Assembly: GCA_036401375.1 (NCBI GenBank)
Contig: DASWVB010000005.1
Location: forward strand, 62,001-126,000
DNA length: 64,000 bases
Source: DASWUZ01 sp036401375
Lineage (GTDB): Bacteria > Acidobacteriota > Terriglobia > Terriglobales > Acidobacteriaceae
Direction of reading: 5' to 3'
Every line of letters begins with the position of its first letter. Within the stretch, counting starts at the first letter, position 1. Of the stretch, positions 25,073-34,539 are shown one piece after another. A program made the position numbers and the translations under genes. The notes beneath the pieces were generated by a model. That model was given only the letters and a program-made list of their open reading frames with translations, was not told the DNA's origin and ran no database searches.

Positions 25073-27106
25073 CTACGGACGGAATGTGGAAGTCCCAGCG
25101 ACGCCACTCGAGACGCTGATCAAGTTGGCATCCTCAGGAGACCCGGCTGGCTCCTCCAATGGATGCTCAAGAGCATGAGTCCTTCGACGCCCGCCCGCAG
25201 ACTGCCCCACATCGATCCCTTCTTCACGATGGGGCTCTTCTACCGGAAGCCGGGCCTCCGGAGCGCCATTCAGGAGGCGAGTTGCCTCGCGGTATCCATG
25301 CAGCGTGCCCACGTCAACGTAGGCCTTGCCGGCGCGGATACCGACAGCGCGTCCGCCCATCTGCAGGTATGCGTTCACCAGGGTTCCGAAGTATTCGTCT
25401 CCCCGCTCAGGCCTTCTCCACAGGGAATACAGCTCGTGGTAGACGTGTCCGGGCATCTTAAAGGCTCCCCAGATCCAGTTGGATCGAGGATTACGGCTCT
25501 TTACCTCCACTTCGGTCACAAAACCATCATCGGAAGTCGTAACGGCGTCAAAGAACTCCGGATGTTCCACGTGGAACGTAAGAAATGACAGGTAATCGTC
25601 TGGGAGTTGACAGAGACCATCCTCCGGAAACCAGATCGTGTCGGGCAAACCTACCACGACCGATGCGTCCGACGGGATGACCGGCAGCGCGCGGAAGATG
25701 GCGTCGCATAGCCCCCCGGGTCTGGGCTGTACAGCGTAGACGATCTCTGCGCCAGACACCCCCGAAGCGTAGTACTCCAGGATGTCTGACTTGCCAGGAG
25801 AGATGACAAAGCATAGCTTGGTCGCTCCTCCGGCGATCATTCTCTCTATAAGGTATTCGCTGACCGCACGTGGACGTTCTGTGTCTCCCTCGATTCGACT
25901 ACCCACCGGCAGCAGTTCCTTCGAAAATGCGAGCGGCTGTATCCTGCTGCCGACGCCAGCTGCGGGGATAATGCCCCAGACCTGAGGCTTTGGCTGCAAG
26001 TCCTTGTCTTGCCGTTCCGGGCGCGTGTGCGATCGCCGCGCGAGCACACTCTCGCATATCTGCTCGAGCTCGATCACGCGGTGCTCCGATGTGTGTTGTG
26101 CCAGGGTACGGTCGCGGGCGGCGCGAGCCAGGTCTGCTAGTTCATGGTCAGAGAGTTGTATGGAGTCAATGACGTCTCCCGGGCTGCTCACCGCAATCAA
26201 CTCCTTGCCTGGAGTGAAGAACGTGTCGAGGCCCTCCCAGACATCACTTAAGACAGGAACCCCGCAGGCAGCGGCCTCGAAGAGCCGGCCCGATGGACAG
26301 TACCCGCAGGCCGCCATGGCGGCTCGAGTCACGTTCAAGGTCGCACGAGATGAGCAGAAGAAGGCCGGATGCAAGGCAGGTGGCATGTGCCGTACGAAGG
26401 AGATATTTTCTGTCCAGGGAAAGGTTTGCGGGTATTGAGCTCCCCCGATGACGAAGCGCCGGTGGGGCAGACAACGTGCTGGCTCGAGAAACAGCGCCTC
26501 GAGAGACTGCTGCCGGTCGGCTGCATACGTTCCCAGGTAGGACAGATCGGACCGATATTCTTCGATCGCAGCCACGGGGTAGTGGTTTGCGGGGTCGACG
26601 CTGCCATAAAGTGGAGCGACAAAGCGGGCTCCGAGCAAATCCCTTAGATCGTCCAGGGAGCGCCCCCCTGTGTAACTCAACACCAGATCGAAGTTGCAAA
26701 GCCCATTCGGAGGAAGGTAATCAACTCTCTCGCCTTTGCGTATCCTCTCAATGGTGATTGGCGCATCCAGATCGTAGAAAGCCCGGATGGCTGCCCGGGA
26801 GTCGGAGACAAGTCGCGAGGCCTGCTGGCCATCGGGACAGTAGCTGGTCACCACAGCAAGATCTGCCTCGTCGAGGCAAAGGCCAGCCTGCTTCGAAACT
26901 TCAGCGAAGTCCGAGTAGAGATACAGCTCGCCGCCGCCCGGCAGGGAGGTAAGATCGCGATTCGATGCGTAGTAGGCTACGTCTTTCTCAAAGAACACAA
27001 CCTCGTGGCCTCTGCGTGACAGGGCCGAGCAGAGCCCTCGCCACAATGTCGCATGGCCGTTTCCCCAGGAGGAGCTTATCGTAAGTCCGAAGACTACAAC
27101 CTTCAT
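25073..27106 (-). CDS. CgeB-like glycosyltransferase fused to a sugar nucleotidyltransferase
   Basis: Fusion protein of 677 residues. Residues 1-355 form a GT-B glycosyltransferase of the CgeB/spore-maturation type: MKVVVFGLTISSSWGNGHA at the start and the C-terminal FEAAACGVPVLSDVWEGLDT donor-binding motif. A charged linker (356-376) follows. Residues 377-625 form a nucleotidyltransferase of the RmlA/GlmU class: IIPAAGVGSRIQPLAFSKEL with the GxGxR pyrophosphorylase loop, then VVGLPDTIW (metal Asp) and AYVDVGTLHGYREA. The tail is disordered. It probably activates a sugar phosphate and uses or channels the product. The start ATG has GGAGG nine bases upstream. The gene sits alone between purA and a divergent secreted protein. 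Confidence 0.85.
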   Translation of the reverse strand: MKVVVFGLTISSSWGNGHATLWRGLCSALSRRGHEVVFFEKDVAYYASNRDLTSLPGGGELYLYSDFAEVSKQAGLCLDEADLAVVTSYCPDGQQASRLVSDSRAAIRAFYDLDAPITIERIRKGERVDYLPPNGLCNFDLVLSYTGGRSLDDLRDLLGARFVAPLYGSVDPANHYPVAAIEEYRSDLSYLGTYAADRQQSLEALFLEPARCLPHRRFVIGGAQYPQTFPWTENISFVRHMPPALHPAFFCSSRATLNVTRAAMAACGYCPSGRLFEAAACGVPVLSDVWEGLDTFFTPGKELIAVSSPGDVIDSIQLSDHELADLARAARDRTLAQHTSEHRVIELEQICESVLARRSHTRPERQDKDLQPKPQVWGIIPAAGVGSRIQPLAFSKELLPVGSRIEGDTERPRAVSEYLIERMIAGGATKLCFVISPGKSDILEYYASGVSGAEIVYAVQPRPGGLCDAIFRALPVIPSDASVVVGLPDTIWFPEDGLCQLPDDYLSFLTFHVEHPEFFDAVTTSDDGFVTEVEVKSRNPRSNWIWGAFKMPGHVYHELYSLWRRPERGDEYFGTLVNAYLQMGGRAVGIRAGKAYVDVGTLHGYREATRLLNGAPEARLPVEEPHREEGIDVGQSAGGRRRTHALEHPLEEPAGSPEDANLISVSSGVAGTSTFRP

Positions 27107-27603
27107 CCGCTGCTTCCTCCTTTGCAGCCACGCTGAACCCCGGGAGGCGCGGGCGGAGAACTCCTCCTGCTTCGGCTTCTCACGATCTGGGGCCAACTTC
27201 GGCTGCGCCGCGGCTACACATCTCGCGCCTCGGTAACAGCAGATGTGACTAGAGATAGTCGCAGACCCTGCACGGTTGTATGTACTAAGAAGCTGAACGA
27301 ATCCCGCCCTGGGGAGGCGCATCGTTTCGCGGCGGGCTCCTGTGGGAGTATCGCCCTTTCTGAAGTCTTCAGCTCATTGCTGCTGACTGCCCTGCGGAGC
27401 CCACCTGAGAGGATGCGGGTTTCCGCAGGTCCAGAGGACAGACCTTTCGCCAACTCTTGTTAGAATCTAGCCCTTAGCCAGATGTTGAACCGAACTACGA
27501 GAGCTATGGACTGTTACTCGCGCCACCATCCTTGGGATGCCTGTTCGCATCTCAACTGCTCGAAGCGCGGAAAGTCAAAGATCAAGTATGGCCGGGGGTT
27601 CCA
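27107..27603. other. Divergent intergenic region
   Basis: About 500 bases between the minus-strand fusion gene and the plus-strand secreted protein. It must hold both promoters. A TAGAAT (27465 region) could be a -10 box for the plus-strand gene, without a matching -35. Short ORFs on both strands look like chance frames. No repeats or RNA genes seen. Confidence 0.35.
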
Positions 27604-28368
27604 GTGCTCAGGGTTCAATCATTCCGGCTGTTAGTCTTCGTGGCTGCCCTCGCAGGCAGCCTATACGCGGATCCCATTCCAGTCCGGCACCTCCAGGGGA
27701 GTGGTCATGGCTTTGTCTCGCTCACGACACTGGAAGGAAAGCGCATCGCCGTGGGTGACCTTACTCAGCAAGTACATGGCGATCGTGTGACCGCACGGTT
27801 CACACTCCACTTCTATGACGGTTCAGTGGACGATGACACTACGGTGTTTTCACAGCATGGCACGTTCCGGCTCATCAGCGATCACCACACCCAGCACGGA
27901 CCATCTTTCCCCAAGCCTATCGATGTTTTCATCGATGCTTTGACTGGTCAGATCACCTCACGAGGCGAGGACGGAAAGAATGTCGAGGAGCATCTTGATC
28001 TGCCGCTCGATGTATCCAACGGTCTCCCTCCGAATCTGCTGATGAACATTCTGCCGTCAACCCCGGAGACCCGGCTCTCCTTTGTTGCTCCGGGCACCAA
28101 ACCTAGATTGATCCATGTGTTGATCAAGCCTGCGGGTACCGTCCCGTTTGAGATTGGCGGCATGCGCCGGCACGCCATTAATTACCTGCTGCATGTCGAA
28201 CTGGGTGGTATCACGGGAGTCGTAGCGCCCCTGATCGGTAAGGAGCCCTCCGACTATCACATCTGGATACTAGGAGGCGCAAACCCCGCCTTCATCCGGG
28301 AAGAGGGGCAACTCTACGAGGGTGGACCGATCTGGCGCATTCAGCAGATCAGCCCCAGCTTCCCCTAG
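27604..28368 (+). CDS. Secreted protein of unknown function
   Basis: Protein of about 254 residues that I do not recognise. From the GTG at 27604 it begins with a signal peptide (SFRLLVFVAALAGSLYADP). The rest is beta-rich and soluble, with repeated strands such as DRVTARFTLHFYDGSVDDDT, an LTGQITSRGEDGK stretch and a hydrophobic C-terminal half (VHVLIKPAG-like segments). There is no enzyme motif and no cysteine pair. The ORF is open from 27532, but the upstream residues do not look like a signal peptide, which is why GTG is chosen. It is the gene before the GH2 enzyme on the same strand. Confidence 0.65.
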   Translation: MLRVQSFRLLVFVAALAGSLYADPIPVRHLQGSGHGFVSLTTLEGKRIAVGDLTQQVHGDRVTARFTLHFYDGSVDDDTTVFSQHGTFRLISDHHTQHGPSFPKPIDVFIDALTGQITSRGEDGKNVEEHLDLPLDVSNGLPPNLLMNILPSTPETRLSFVAPGTKPRLIHVLIKPAGTVPFEIGGMRRHAINYLLHVELGGITGVVAPLIGKEPSDYHIWILGGANPAFIREEGQLYEGGPIWRIQQISPSFP

Positions 28369-28680
28369 CCAAAGAGCTGGTCCAGGGCTAAGGGATTTTG
28401 CTTTCGAAAGCGATTCTTAGTCTGCTCACCTGTGCGCGACATCAAGCCTCCGTACAGTCGGCACCTGCCTTGACCCCCATCCGAATGCGGCCGTCGACAC
28501 CTCTATCCGTAGCAGTTACGGCGCCCCTATTTCCGCTGCCAGGAGGCGAAAGCTCGCGGTCCAGATCAGGGCCGCTCCCGTAGAAGAGCAGCTTAGAGCT
28601 AGCCTTCATTTGGTCATTAGATTTACTCTGGGTCACACTGCCGCTCCCGAGACTTGCAGGCAAGCAGAAAGAGAATCGAT
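28369..28680. other. Intergenic region before GH2
   Basis: 312 bases. A 12-base palindrome GCTTTCGAAAGC is near 28402-28413. No convincing promoter boxes were found. A minus-strand frame of 81 codons across this stretch has no recognisable family and no ribosome-binding site. Confidence 0.35.
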
Positions 28681-31377
28681 ATGTCACGCAACATCAGGTT
28701 TTCGGCGGGCCTCGCTGCCGCTCTAGCCCTTTTCGCAATGGTTTGGATTCCCGCCGACGCTCGGACAGTTGTTGTGCCACCCGCTGTCGATATCACCTCA
28801 GGGTGGCAGTTGCAGGATAGTGCGAAGGTCTCAGAGGCGGGCTCCGCCATCTCGACCGCGACCTACCAGCCGCAGGGCTGGCTTGCTGCCACGGTGCCCG
28901 GCACTGTGCTGACCAGCCTGGTTAACGACGGCATCTATCCGGAGCCGCTCTATGGAGAAAATAATCGCCCGGACCGCATTCCCGAAAGCCTGAACAAGAC
29001 CCCGTACTGGTACCGGACCGTGTTTACCGTGCCTGCATCGTTTGCGCATCGGCAGGTGACGCTGCACTTTGACGGCGCAAATTACGCGTCGGAGATCTGG
29101 CTCAACGGCGCGTCCATCGGCTCCATCAAGGGCGCGTTTATCCGCGGCCGCTTCGACATCTCTCAGTACGTGAAGCCCGGCGAAGAGGCCGTGCTTGCGG
29201 TCAAGGTCTCCCCGCAGCCGCACCCCGGGGTTCCCCCCGAGCACACCATCGCCAAGGGAATGGGCAAAAATGGCGGCATTACGGCGATCGATGGCCCTAC
29301 CTTCCTCTCCACCATCGGCTGGGACTGGGTGCCGGGCATCCGCGACCGTGATACCGGACTTTGGCAGAAGGTGTGGATCAAGGCGACTGGCCCGGTTCTG
29401 GTCGAAGATCCACAAGAGACGACTCACCTGCCGCTACCCTTGACGGACTCGGCCGATATCGGTGTCAAGACGACACTTGAGAACACGAGCGGGAAGACTC
29501 AGAAAGGCACGCTCGAAGGCTCGTTCGGCGACGTTCACTTCTCAAAGACCGTCACCATCGAGCCTCACACCAGGCAGATCGTCAGCTTCGATCCGAGCGA
29601 GACTGCTGTCCTCCACCTCCTCAACCCGAAGCTGTGGTGGCCTAACGGCTACGGACCGCAAAATCTCTACACGCTGCACCTCAGTTTCGTGCAGGGAGGT
29701 GAAGAGTCAGACGCGAGCGATACCACCTTTGGCATCCGCACCATTACATACGAGGCGCCTGGGATTGACGCGCTTACCATCTCTGTCAATGGCGTTAAGG
29801 TCTTCATCCGCGGCGGCGACTGGGGTCTCGATGAGGGCTTGAAGCGCATTCCGCGAGCCCGCCTCGATGCCGAGATCCACATGCACGCGCTCGCTCACCT
29901 GAATTTGATTCGTAACTGGGTCGGGCAAAGCACTGGCGAAGACTTCTACGAGCTCTGCGATAAGTACGGCATCCTGATCTGGGATGAGTTCTTTCAAGCA
30001 AACCCGAGCGACGGGCCAAACCCCGATGATCTGAAAACCTATCTGGACAACGTGCACGACAAGATCCTGCGCTTTCGCAATCACCCTTCCATTGCCCTCT
30101 GGTGCGCGCGGAACGAAGGCTATCCACCACCTGAGATCGACAAGGCTCTGCGCGTGATGATCCCTGAGCTCGACCCCGTTCGGCTCTACCAGCCGAGCTC
30201 CACTGCGGGGCGTGGCGTCGTCTCCGGCGGCCCATATTACTGGCGTGAGCCGCGCGCCTACTACATCTACGACGCGCCCTTTAAAACGGAGACAGGCAGC
30301 GTGTCCGTACCCACGCTCGAGTCTCTGCAGGGCATGATGCCGCAGAAGGACTGGGAAACTATCAACGATGACTGGGCCGAGCACGACCTGGCCCGTGGTG
30401 CGCAGCATGGGGACACCTATCCCTATGTTCTGGCTGGCCGGTACGGTCGCGTCAGCAATGTGGCTGATTTCGTCCGTAAGGCGCAGATGATGAACTACGA
30501 GGCCTATCGCGCCATGTACGAGGGGCGAAACGCGCAGCTCTTTCGGCCCTTTACCGGGACCATTACCTGGATGAGCCATCCCGCCCAGCCGAGCTTCGTC
30601 TGGCAGCTCTATCACTACGACATGGAGCCGAACTCCTCACTCTACGCGGTTCAATCAGCGGCGGAGCTGGTACACATTCAGCTCAATGAATCCAACAACG
30701 ATCTGCAGGTAATCAACAACTTGCCACAGGCCATCACCGGGGCAAAAGCTCACCTGGCGATCCTCGATCTTTATGGCAGATCGGCGTTGGAAGAGGACTT
30801 CCCTGTTGACGGCCCGGCCGATACAGCTATAAGTATCGGCAAGCTGCCGGAGGTACGTCGACTCTCTGACGTCTACTTCGTCAAACTGGACCTGCGCTCG
30901 GCTGACGGCACAGTTCTCTCGCGCAACCTCTACTGGAAGGCGAACCCGGCGCATGGCGAAGATCTCTCCCCGCTCGATTCCCTGCCTACCGTTCAGCTCA
31001 AGGCGGAGATTAGTCGCCACGATACGGACGGACGGGTTGTACTCAGCGTTATTTTGAGCAATCCCGGTAAGACGATGGCGCTAATGACACACCTGCAGCT
31101 TCGACGCAGCAGCTCGGGCGAGCGCGTTCTGCCCGTCTTCTATGACCACAACTACATCTCTTTGGCGGGCGGTGAGAGCCGCACCGTCACCATAGAGGCC
31201 GCGCAGGCAGACCTTAAGGGTGACACACCGCTGGTCGTGCTCGATGGCTGGAACATCAGCGTCGCCCCCGTGCAGAACGCCGACTGCGCGGTAGGCCTTA
31301 ATGAGAACGCGCAAGTCCAGCACTGGCCTGCGACCGGTTTGCCGATGATTACCGAGGGTCTCAAGGGGGCTCCGTAA
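28681..31377 (+). CDS. Exported GH2 glycosidase (beta-mannosidase/exo-glucosaminidase-like)
   Basis: Protein of 898 residues. A signal peptide covers residues 1-28 (SAGLAAALALFAMVW, cleavage near ADA). Then come the GH2 sugar-binding jelly-roll (WYRTVFTVPASF, SEIWLNGASIGS), an Ig-like domain and the TIM barrel. The acid/base Glu479 is in ALWCARNEG, and the putative nucleophile Glu537 is in FKTETGSVSVP, matching the SExGxxSxP pattern. The family covers exo-beta-D-glucosaminidases and mannosylglycoprotein endo-beta-mannosidases. C-terminal beta domains follow. The substrate is therefore probably a beta-mannoside or chitosan-like glycan in the periplasm or outside. No operon partner is evident other than the secreted unknown upstream. 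Confidence 0.92.
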   Translation: MSRNIRFSAGLAAALALFAMVWIPADARTVVVPPAVDITSGWQLQDSAKVSEAGSAISTATYQPQGWLAATVPGTVLTSLVNDGIYPEPLYGENNRPDRIPESLNKTPYWYRTVFTVPASFAHRQVTLHFDGANYASEIWLNGASIGSIKGAFIRGRFDISQYVKPGEEAVLAVKVSPQPHPGVPPEHTIAKGMGKNGGITAIDGPTFLSTIGWDWVPGIRDRDTGLWQKVWIKATGPVLVEDPQETTHLPLPLTDSADIGVKTTLENTSGKTQKGTLEGSFGDVHFSKTVTIEPHTRQIVSFDPSETAVLHLLNPKLWWPNGYGPQNLYTLHLSFVQGGEESDASDTTFGIRTITYEAPGIDALTISVNGVKVFIRGGDWGLDEGLKRIPRARLDAEIHMHALAHLNLIRNWVGQSTGEDFYELCDKYGILIWDEFFQANPSDGPNPDDLKTYLDNVHDKILRFRNHPSIALWCARNEGYPPPEIDKALRVMIPELDPVRLYQPSSTAGRGVVSGGPYYWREPRAYYIYDAPFKTETGSVSVPTLESLQGMMPQKDWETINDDWAEHDLARGAQHGDTYPYVLAGRYGRVSNVADFVRKAQMMNYEAYRAMYEGRNAQLFRPFTGTITWMSHPAQPSFVWQLYHYDMEPNSSLYAVQSAAELVHIQLNESNNDLQVINNLPQAITGAKAHLAILDLYGRSALEEDFPVDGPADTAISIGKLPEVRRLSDVYFVKLDLRSADGTVLSRNLYWKANPAHGEDLSPLDSLPTVQLKAEISRHDTDGRVVLSVILSNPGKTMALMTHLQLRRSSSGERVLPVFYDHNYISLAGGESRTVTIEAAQADLKGDTPLVVLDGWNISVAPVQNADCAVGLNENAQVQHWPATGLPMITEGLKGAP

Positions 31378-31829
31378 GCTAAGCCGATTCATCACTTACT
31401 TCCTGGGCCTGGTATTGATGTATCCGAGCTGAATGGCGGCACTTCCTGTCACGATGTGTATTCGGAGAATTCGGAACGGATTCAGTTGGCGCCAGCTTTG
31501 GGAGGAGCGCTTTTCTAATGGATTGTTAACCGAGTAACTTAACCTCCGGCGCCGCGCAACTCCATATGACCACCGCGGCAGAGGAGTCCCGTGCACCTCA
31601 AACCGCGCGCTCCGTTGCATCGCCGATACGTCCAGGCTCCGCGATTCCGAGATTTTCTCTAATAGAGAGCTCTGTCGCAATGCCAGGTCGCGGGAGTTCC
31701 CGCGATTTCACCAGCGAGAATCCTCTACAACGCCCTGCACCGCGGACCACTCGCTTGCGCTGGGGGATGGCGTCTATGCGGCCGGGCTGGTGGGCACACT
31801 CTAAGCAGTCGGCAAATCACGCGACCGGA
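31378..31829. other. Intergenic region with degraded sequence
   Basis: About 450 bases between GH2 and the recombinase remnant. A near-perfect palindrome TCGCGGGA/TCCCGCGA (31688-31705) is present. Frames on the plus strand (for example WGMASMRPGWW near 31760) may be decayed upstream parts of the recombinase, but I could not identify further motifs. Confidence 0.35.
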
Positions 31830-32035
31830 GGCACCAAGCTTGGGATTGCGGCCGATTCGACCGCACACCTTTTGGTCACACGTTCCGGTCCTACCTGGAC
31901 GAGACCAGTGCACCGATGAAGGTTGAGCTCGAGTTGATGCCCCACATCTCCATACAGACGACGATGAACGTCTGTGGACAGGTGATCCCAGAGTCGGAAG
32001 AAACGGCAAAGTGGAAGGTTCTCAGATGGTGCTCC
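31830..32035 (+). pseudogene. C-terminal remnant of a tyrosine recombinase (phage-type integrase)
   Basis: A translated stretch reads FGHTFRSYLDETSAP, then MKVELELMPHISIQTT and MNVCGQVIPESEETAKWKV. This is the catalytic C-terminus of XerC/phage-integrase family recombinases: HxxR box (HTFR), the helix before the second His, and the position of the nucleophile. The nucleophile Tyr (normally MNVYGQ) is Cys here, a TAT to TGT change. A frameshift near 31850-31862 separates it from a GTKLGIAAD fragment in another frame, and no N-terminal domain is seen. It is dead. It lies directly beside the 3' end of tRNA-fMet, the usual attachment position for such elements. Confidence 0.82.
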
Positions 32036-32131
32036 AGCCCCTGCGGGCGAGCGCCTAAACTGCCAATTTTCTTATTGGGAGTAAGTGGGAGTGAATCGGT
32101 TTTTCTGATTCTCTCTAAACCATTGTTTGAT

Positions 32132-32208
<77 letters not shown>

Positions 32209-32213
32209 CTTTG

Positions 32214-32242
32214 ATTCTAGCAACGGTGCCAAAGCCGGTCAA
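32214..32242 (-). promoter_or_regulatory. Sigma-70 promoter of tRNA-fMet
   Basis: TTGACC (32237-32242) and TAGAAT (32214-32219) are separated by exactly 17 bases on the minus strand. The mature tRNA 5' end lies only 5 bases downstream of the -10 box, so the predicted transcript starts within about two bases of the tRNA. Confidence 0.8.
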
Positions 32243-32270
32243 ACTGGTTGCCGACCGGCCTTGCTGGCAC

Positions 32271-32640
32271 GCAGCCAAGCACCTCCAGCTGAACTGCAGA
32301 TTTGCACAGAGCAGCCAAGCACCTCTCCGCTGAACTGCAGATCCGCTGCACGCCAGCCAAGCACCTCCGCGCTGAACTGCAGACCCGCAGCAGAGCAGAC
32401 AAGCACCTGCGCGCTGAACTGCAGACTTGCACAGAGCAGCCAAGCACCTCTCCGCTGAACTGCAGATCCGCTGGCATGCAGCCAAGCACCTCCGCGCTGA
32501 ACTGCAGATCCACTGCACTGGAGCCAAGCACCTCCGCTCTGAACTGCAGGCCCGCTGAACTGCAAATCCGCTGCACTGCAGCCAAGCACCTTCACACACA
32601 ACTGCAGACCGGCAGACCGGCAGACAAGCCCTTACCGCTC
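32271..32640. repeat. 42-nt imperfect tandem repeat array
   Basis: Nine units (last partial) start at 32271, 32311, 32353, 32395, 32436, 32478, 32520, 32578 and 32620, with spacings 40, 42, 42, 41, 42, 42, 58 and 42. Each unit has a conserved block GCAGCCAAGCACCT, then GCTGAACTGCAGA with the CTGCAG palindrome, and a variable GC-rich tail. The 58-base unit contains an internal partial duplication of GCTGAACTGCA. The unequal periods break every reading frame, so the Cys/Ser-rich frames across it on both strands are not genes. It begins about 30 bases upstream of the tRNA-fMet -35 box. Confidence 0.9.
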
Positions 32641-33021
32641 CCGTAACTTCTAGGCAATTGGCTCTGCACGCTTCAACACCACGCGCCCTTTCAAACATTT
32701 CCTTTGCATGAAGTTCGAACGTCCAAGGGGGCTGCGCACCTGGCCGCCGTCCTGAGACCACCTACTCGCCCATCTAAACCTCGAAGCGTGCGGTCCGCAG
32801 CTTAGAAATTGCTACCACAAGACGAATGCACAGGACCAGTAGCAGCTCATCCTCAGCGGAGCCGCAGACTGCCTCGATGCCGCCTCCGGCGCGAATCGGA
32901 TGCGCGAAGCGCCACGGCTCAGCCGCCCCTCCTACCCACGAAGTGGAGAGAGCCGCGTGTCCTCGCTGTGTTAGTTTGAGTCAAGGGTTGGCAGGATCGA
33001 CCTTAACAGCAGAGAAAACAT
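32641..33021. other. Intergenic region after the repeat array
   Basis: About 380 bases without a supported gene, up to the small membrane-protein gene. A promoter for the plus-strand genes (33022 onward) must be in or near it, but none stands out by eye. Short frames here have no family signature. Confidence 0.35.
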
Positions 33022-33384
33022 TTGCAGCAGCCGAACCTCTTTTCGCCGGAATCACCCCAAGGCTCGCCTGCCGGTCCGTCGCGTCCTGCATTCTCTTCTG
33101 AGCCGAAGCCGGCGAGCACTCCGAACGAGGTAGAGGGCGCCTCCCTGTGGATGCGCAGACTCGACCTCATTCTTCGTGTAGTGGTTCGGCTTTACTTGGG
33201 GCTGCTGCTGATAGCCCTTCCGTGGATGCATATCTGGGGCGACAATCACCTCTTCCTAATCTACCCGACTCTCGGCACCTTCGCAGAGAGCGGTGCCGTT
33301 CGCGGTCTGGTCTCTGGCCTGGGGCTGCTCAACATCTGGATCGCTCTCTCCGAGGCGGTTCATTACCGCGATACGGGACCCTGA
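33022..33384 (+). CDS. Small membrane protein, Pro/Ser-rich N-terminus
   Basis: Protein of 120 residues I cannot assign to a family. The first 45 residues are rich in Pro, Ser and Gly (SPESPQGSPAGPSRPAF). Then come two hydrophobic segments: VVVRLYLGLLLIALPWM (about residues 52-68) and a C-terminal GLVSGLGLLNIWIALSEAV. The likely start is TTG at 33022; an ATG at 33151 would skip the Pro-rich part. It ends 3 bp before the LOG gene, so the two are probably translated together. Confidence 0.6.
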   Translation: MQQPNLFSPESPQGSPAGPSRPAFSSEPKPASTPNEVEGASLWMRRLDLILRVVVRLYLGLLLIALPWMHIWGDNHLFLIYPTLGTFAESGAVRGLVSGLGLLNIWIALSEAVHYRDTGP

Positions 33385-33387
33385 ACC

Positions 33388-34353
33388 ATGAGAAAGAAAA
33401 CTCCTTTACCCCTGCAGTCCGCTCCGCTTGCCTACGAGAATCCTGCCTTTCTTAACGGTCCGGATGGACGGATCACTCGCATCCTCTCTGAATACTCCGA
33501 GCCGCTGGCGCGCTTTCGCCGGGAGCGCATTCAAGATACGGTAGTGTTCTTCGGTTCAGCTCGCTTTCGCGCGCTGGACGTAGCCAGCCATGAGCTCGAA
33601 CTGCTCGCCAATACGGGATCGCGCCAAGCAGCCCCGCGGCACGAGCAGCCGGCTCGGCAGCGCCAGGGAAAAAACACTGCCGGAAAGAAGCTGCAACCCA
33701 CGTCGTTGAAGGTCCGGCGAGCCGAGGCTGCCGTAGACATGGCCAAGTACTACGAGGATGCGCGCCGGCTCGCCTTTCTGCTTACGCAGTGGACGCGGAC
33801 GCTACAGTATCCTCACCATCGGTTTGTGGTCACGTCAGGCGGCGGTCCAGGAATAATGGAGGCAGCCAATCGCGGAGCCTATGACGCCGGCGGCAAGACC
33901 GTCGGCCTGAACATACGACTGCCCTTTGAACAGGAGCCTAACCGCTACATTACTCCTGCGCTCAACTTTGAATTTCATTACTTCTTCATGAGGAAGTACT
34001 GGTTTGCCTACCTCGCGAAGGCTCTGGTCGTCTTTCCAGGTGGCTTTGGAACCATCGATGAGATGTTCGAGTTACTCACCCTGATGCAGACCCACAAGCT
34101 TGCCAAGAAGATTACCGTGCTCATCTATGGATCAAGCTACTGGAGAGAGATTCTTAACTTCGACGCGCTCGTCGAAAAGGGTGCAATCGCACCAAAGGAC
34201 CTCGACCTCTTTCACTTCGTCGACGACCCTGAACTAGCGTTTGAGAAGCTGAAAGACAGCCTTACACGCCATCATCTGAGCAAAGAGGCTGAGCGGGAGG
34301 GGACGGGTGACGGCGATCTGCGGCACTCCCCCGAGATCGCGCATACCCTTTAG
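33388..34353 (+). CDS. LOG-family Rossmann protein (TIGR00730-like)
   Basis: Cytosolic protein of 321 residues in the LOG/'lysine decarboxylase-like' family, whose best known members release cytokinin bases from nucleotide monophosphates. The nucleotide site is clear: VVFFGSARF, VVTSGGGPGIMEAANRGA and PGGFGTIDEMFELLTLMQ (the family PGGxGTxxE). A charged linker, residues about 63-112 (QPARQRQGKNTAGKK), is typical of the longer bacterial variants but unusually basic. The true substrate is unknown. Located directly after the small membrane protein. Confidence 0.88.
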   Translation: MRKKTPLPLQSAPLAYENPAFLNGPDGRITRILSEYSEPLARFRRERIQDTVVFFGSARFRALDVASHELELLANTGSRQAAPRHEQPARQRQGKNTAGKKLQPTSLKVRRAEAAVDMAKYYEDARRLAFLLTQWTRTLQYPHHRFVVTSGGGPGIMEAANRGAYDAGGKTVGLNIRLPFEQEPNRYITPALNFEFHYFFMRKYWFAYLAKALVVFPGGFGTIDEMFELLTLMQTHKLAKKITVLIYGSSYWREILNFDALVEKGAIAPKDLDLFHFVDDPELAFEKLKDSLTRHHLSKEAEREGTGDGDLRHSPEIAHTL

Positions 34354-34539
34354 CTGCGACTTAGACTCTATTTGCTTCGCAGGATTTGGTTCGACTAAGT
34401 GCTCTACCCGCAGCGTCCTGCCGCTGCCTGCTGCTGTTGTTATGATTGGTTCACTTCCAATTTGCTGCATTCTTCTTGTCTGAGTAACTCCGCGTTCACA
34501 AGGGCGGTCGATATTGGTAGCGACCACAGGGAGAAGAAG

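Noticed and set aside
32271..32640. CRISPR array
   Set aside because: Whole units repeat head to tail with no unique spacers between constant repeats.
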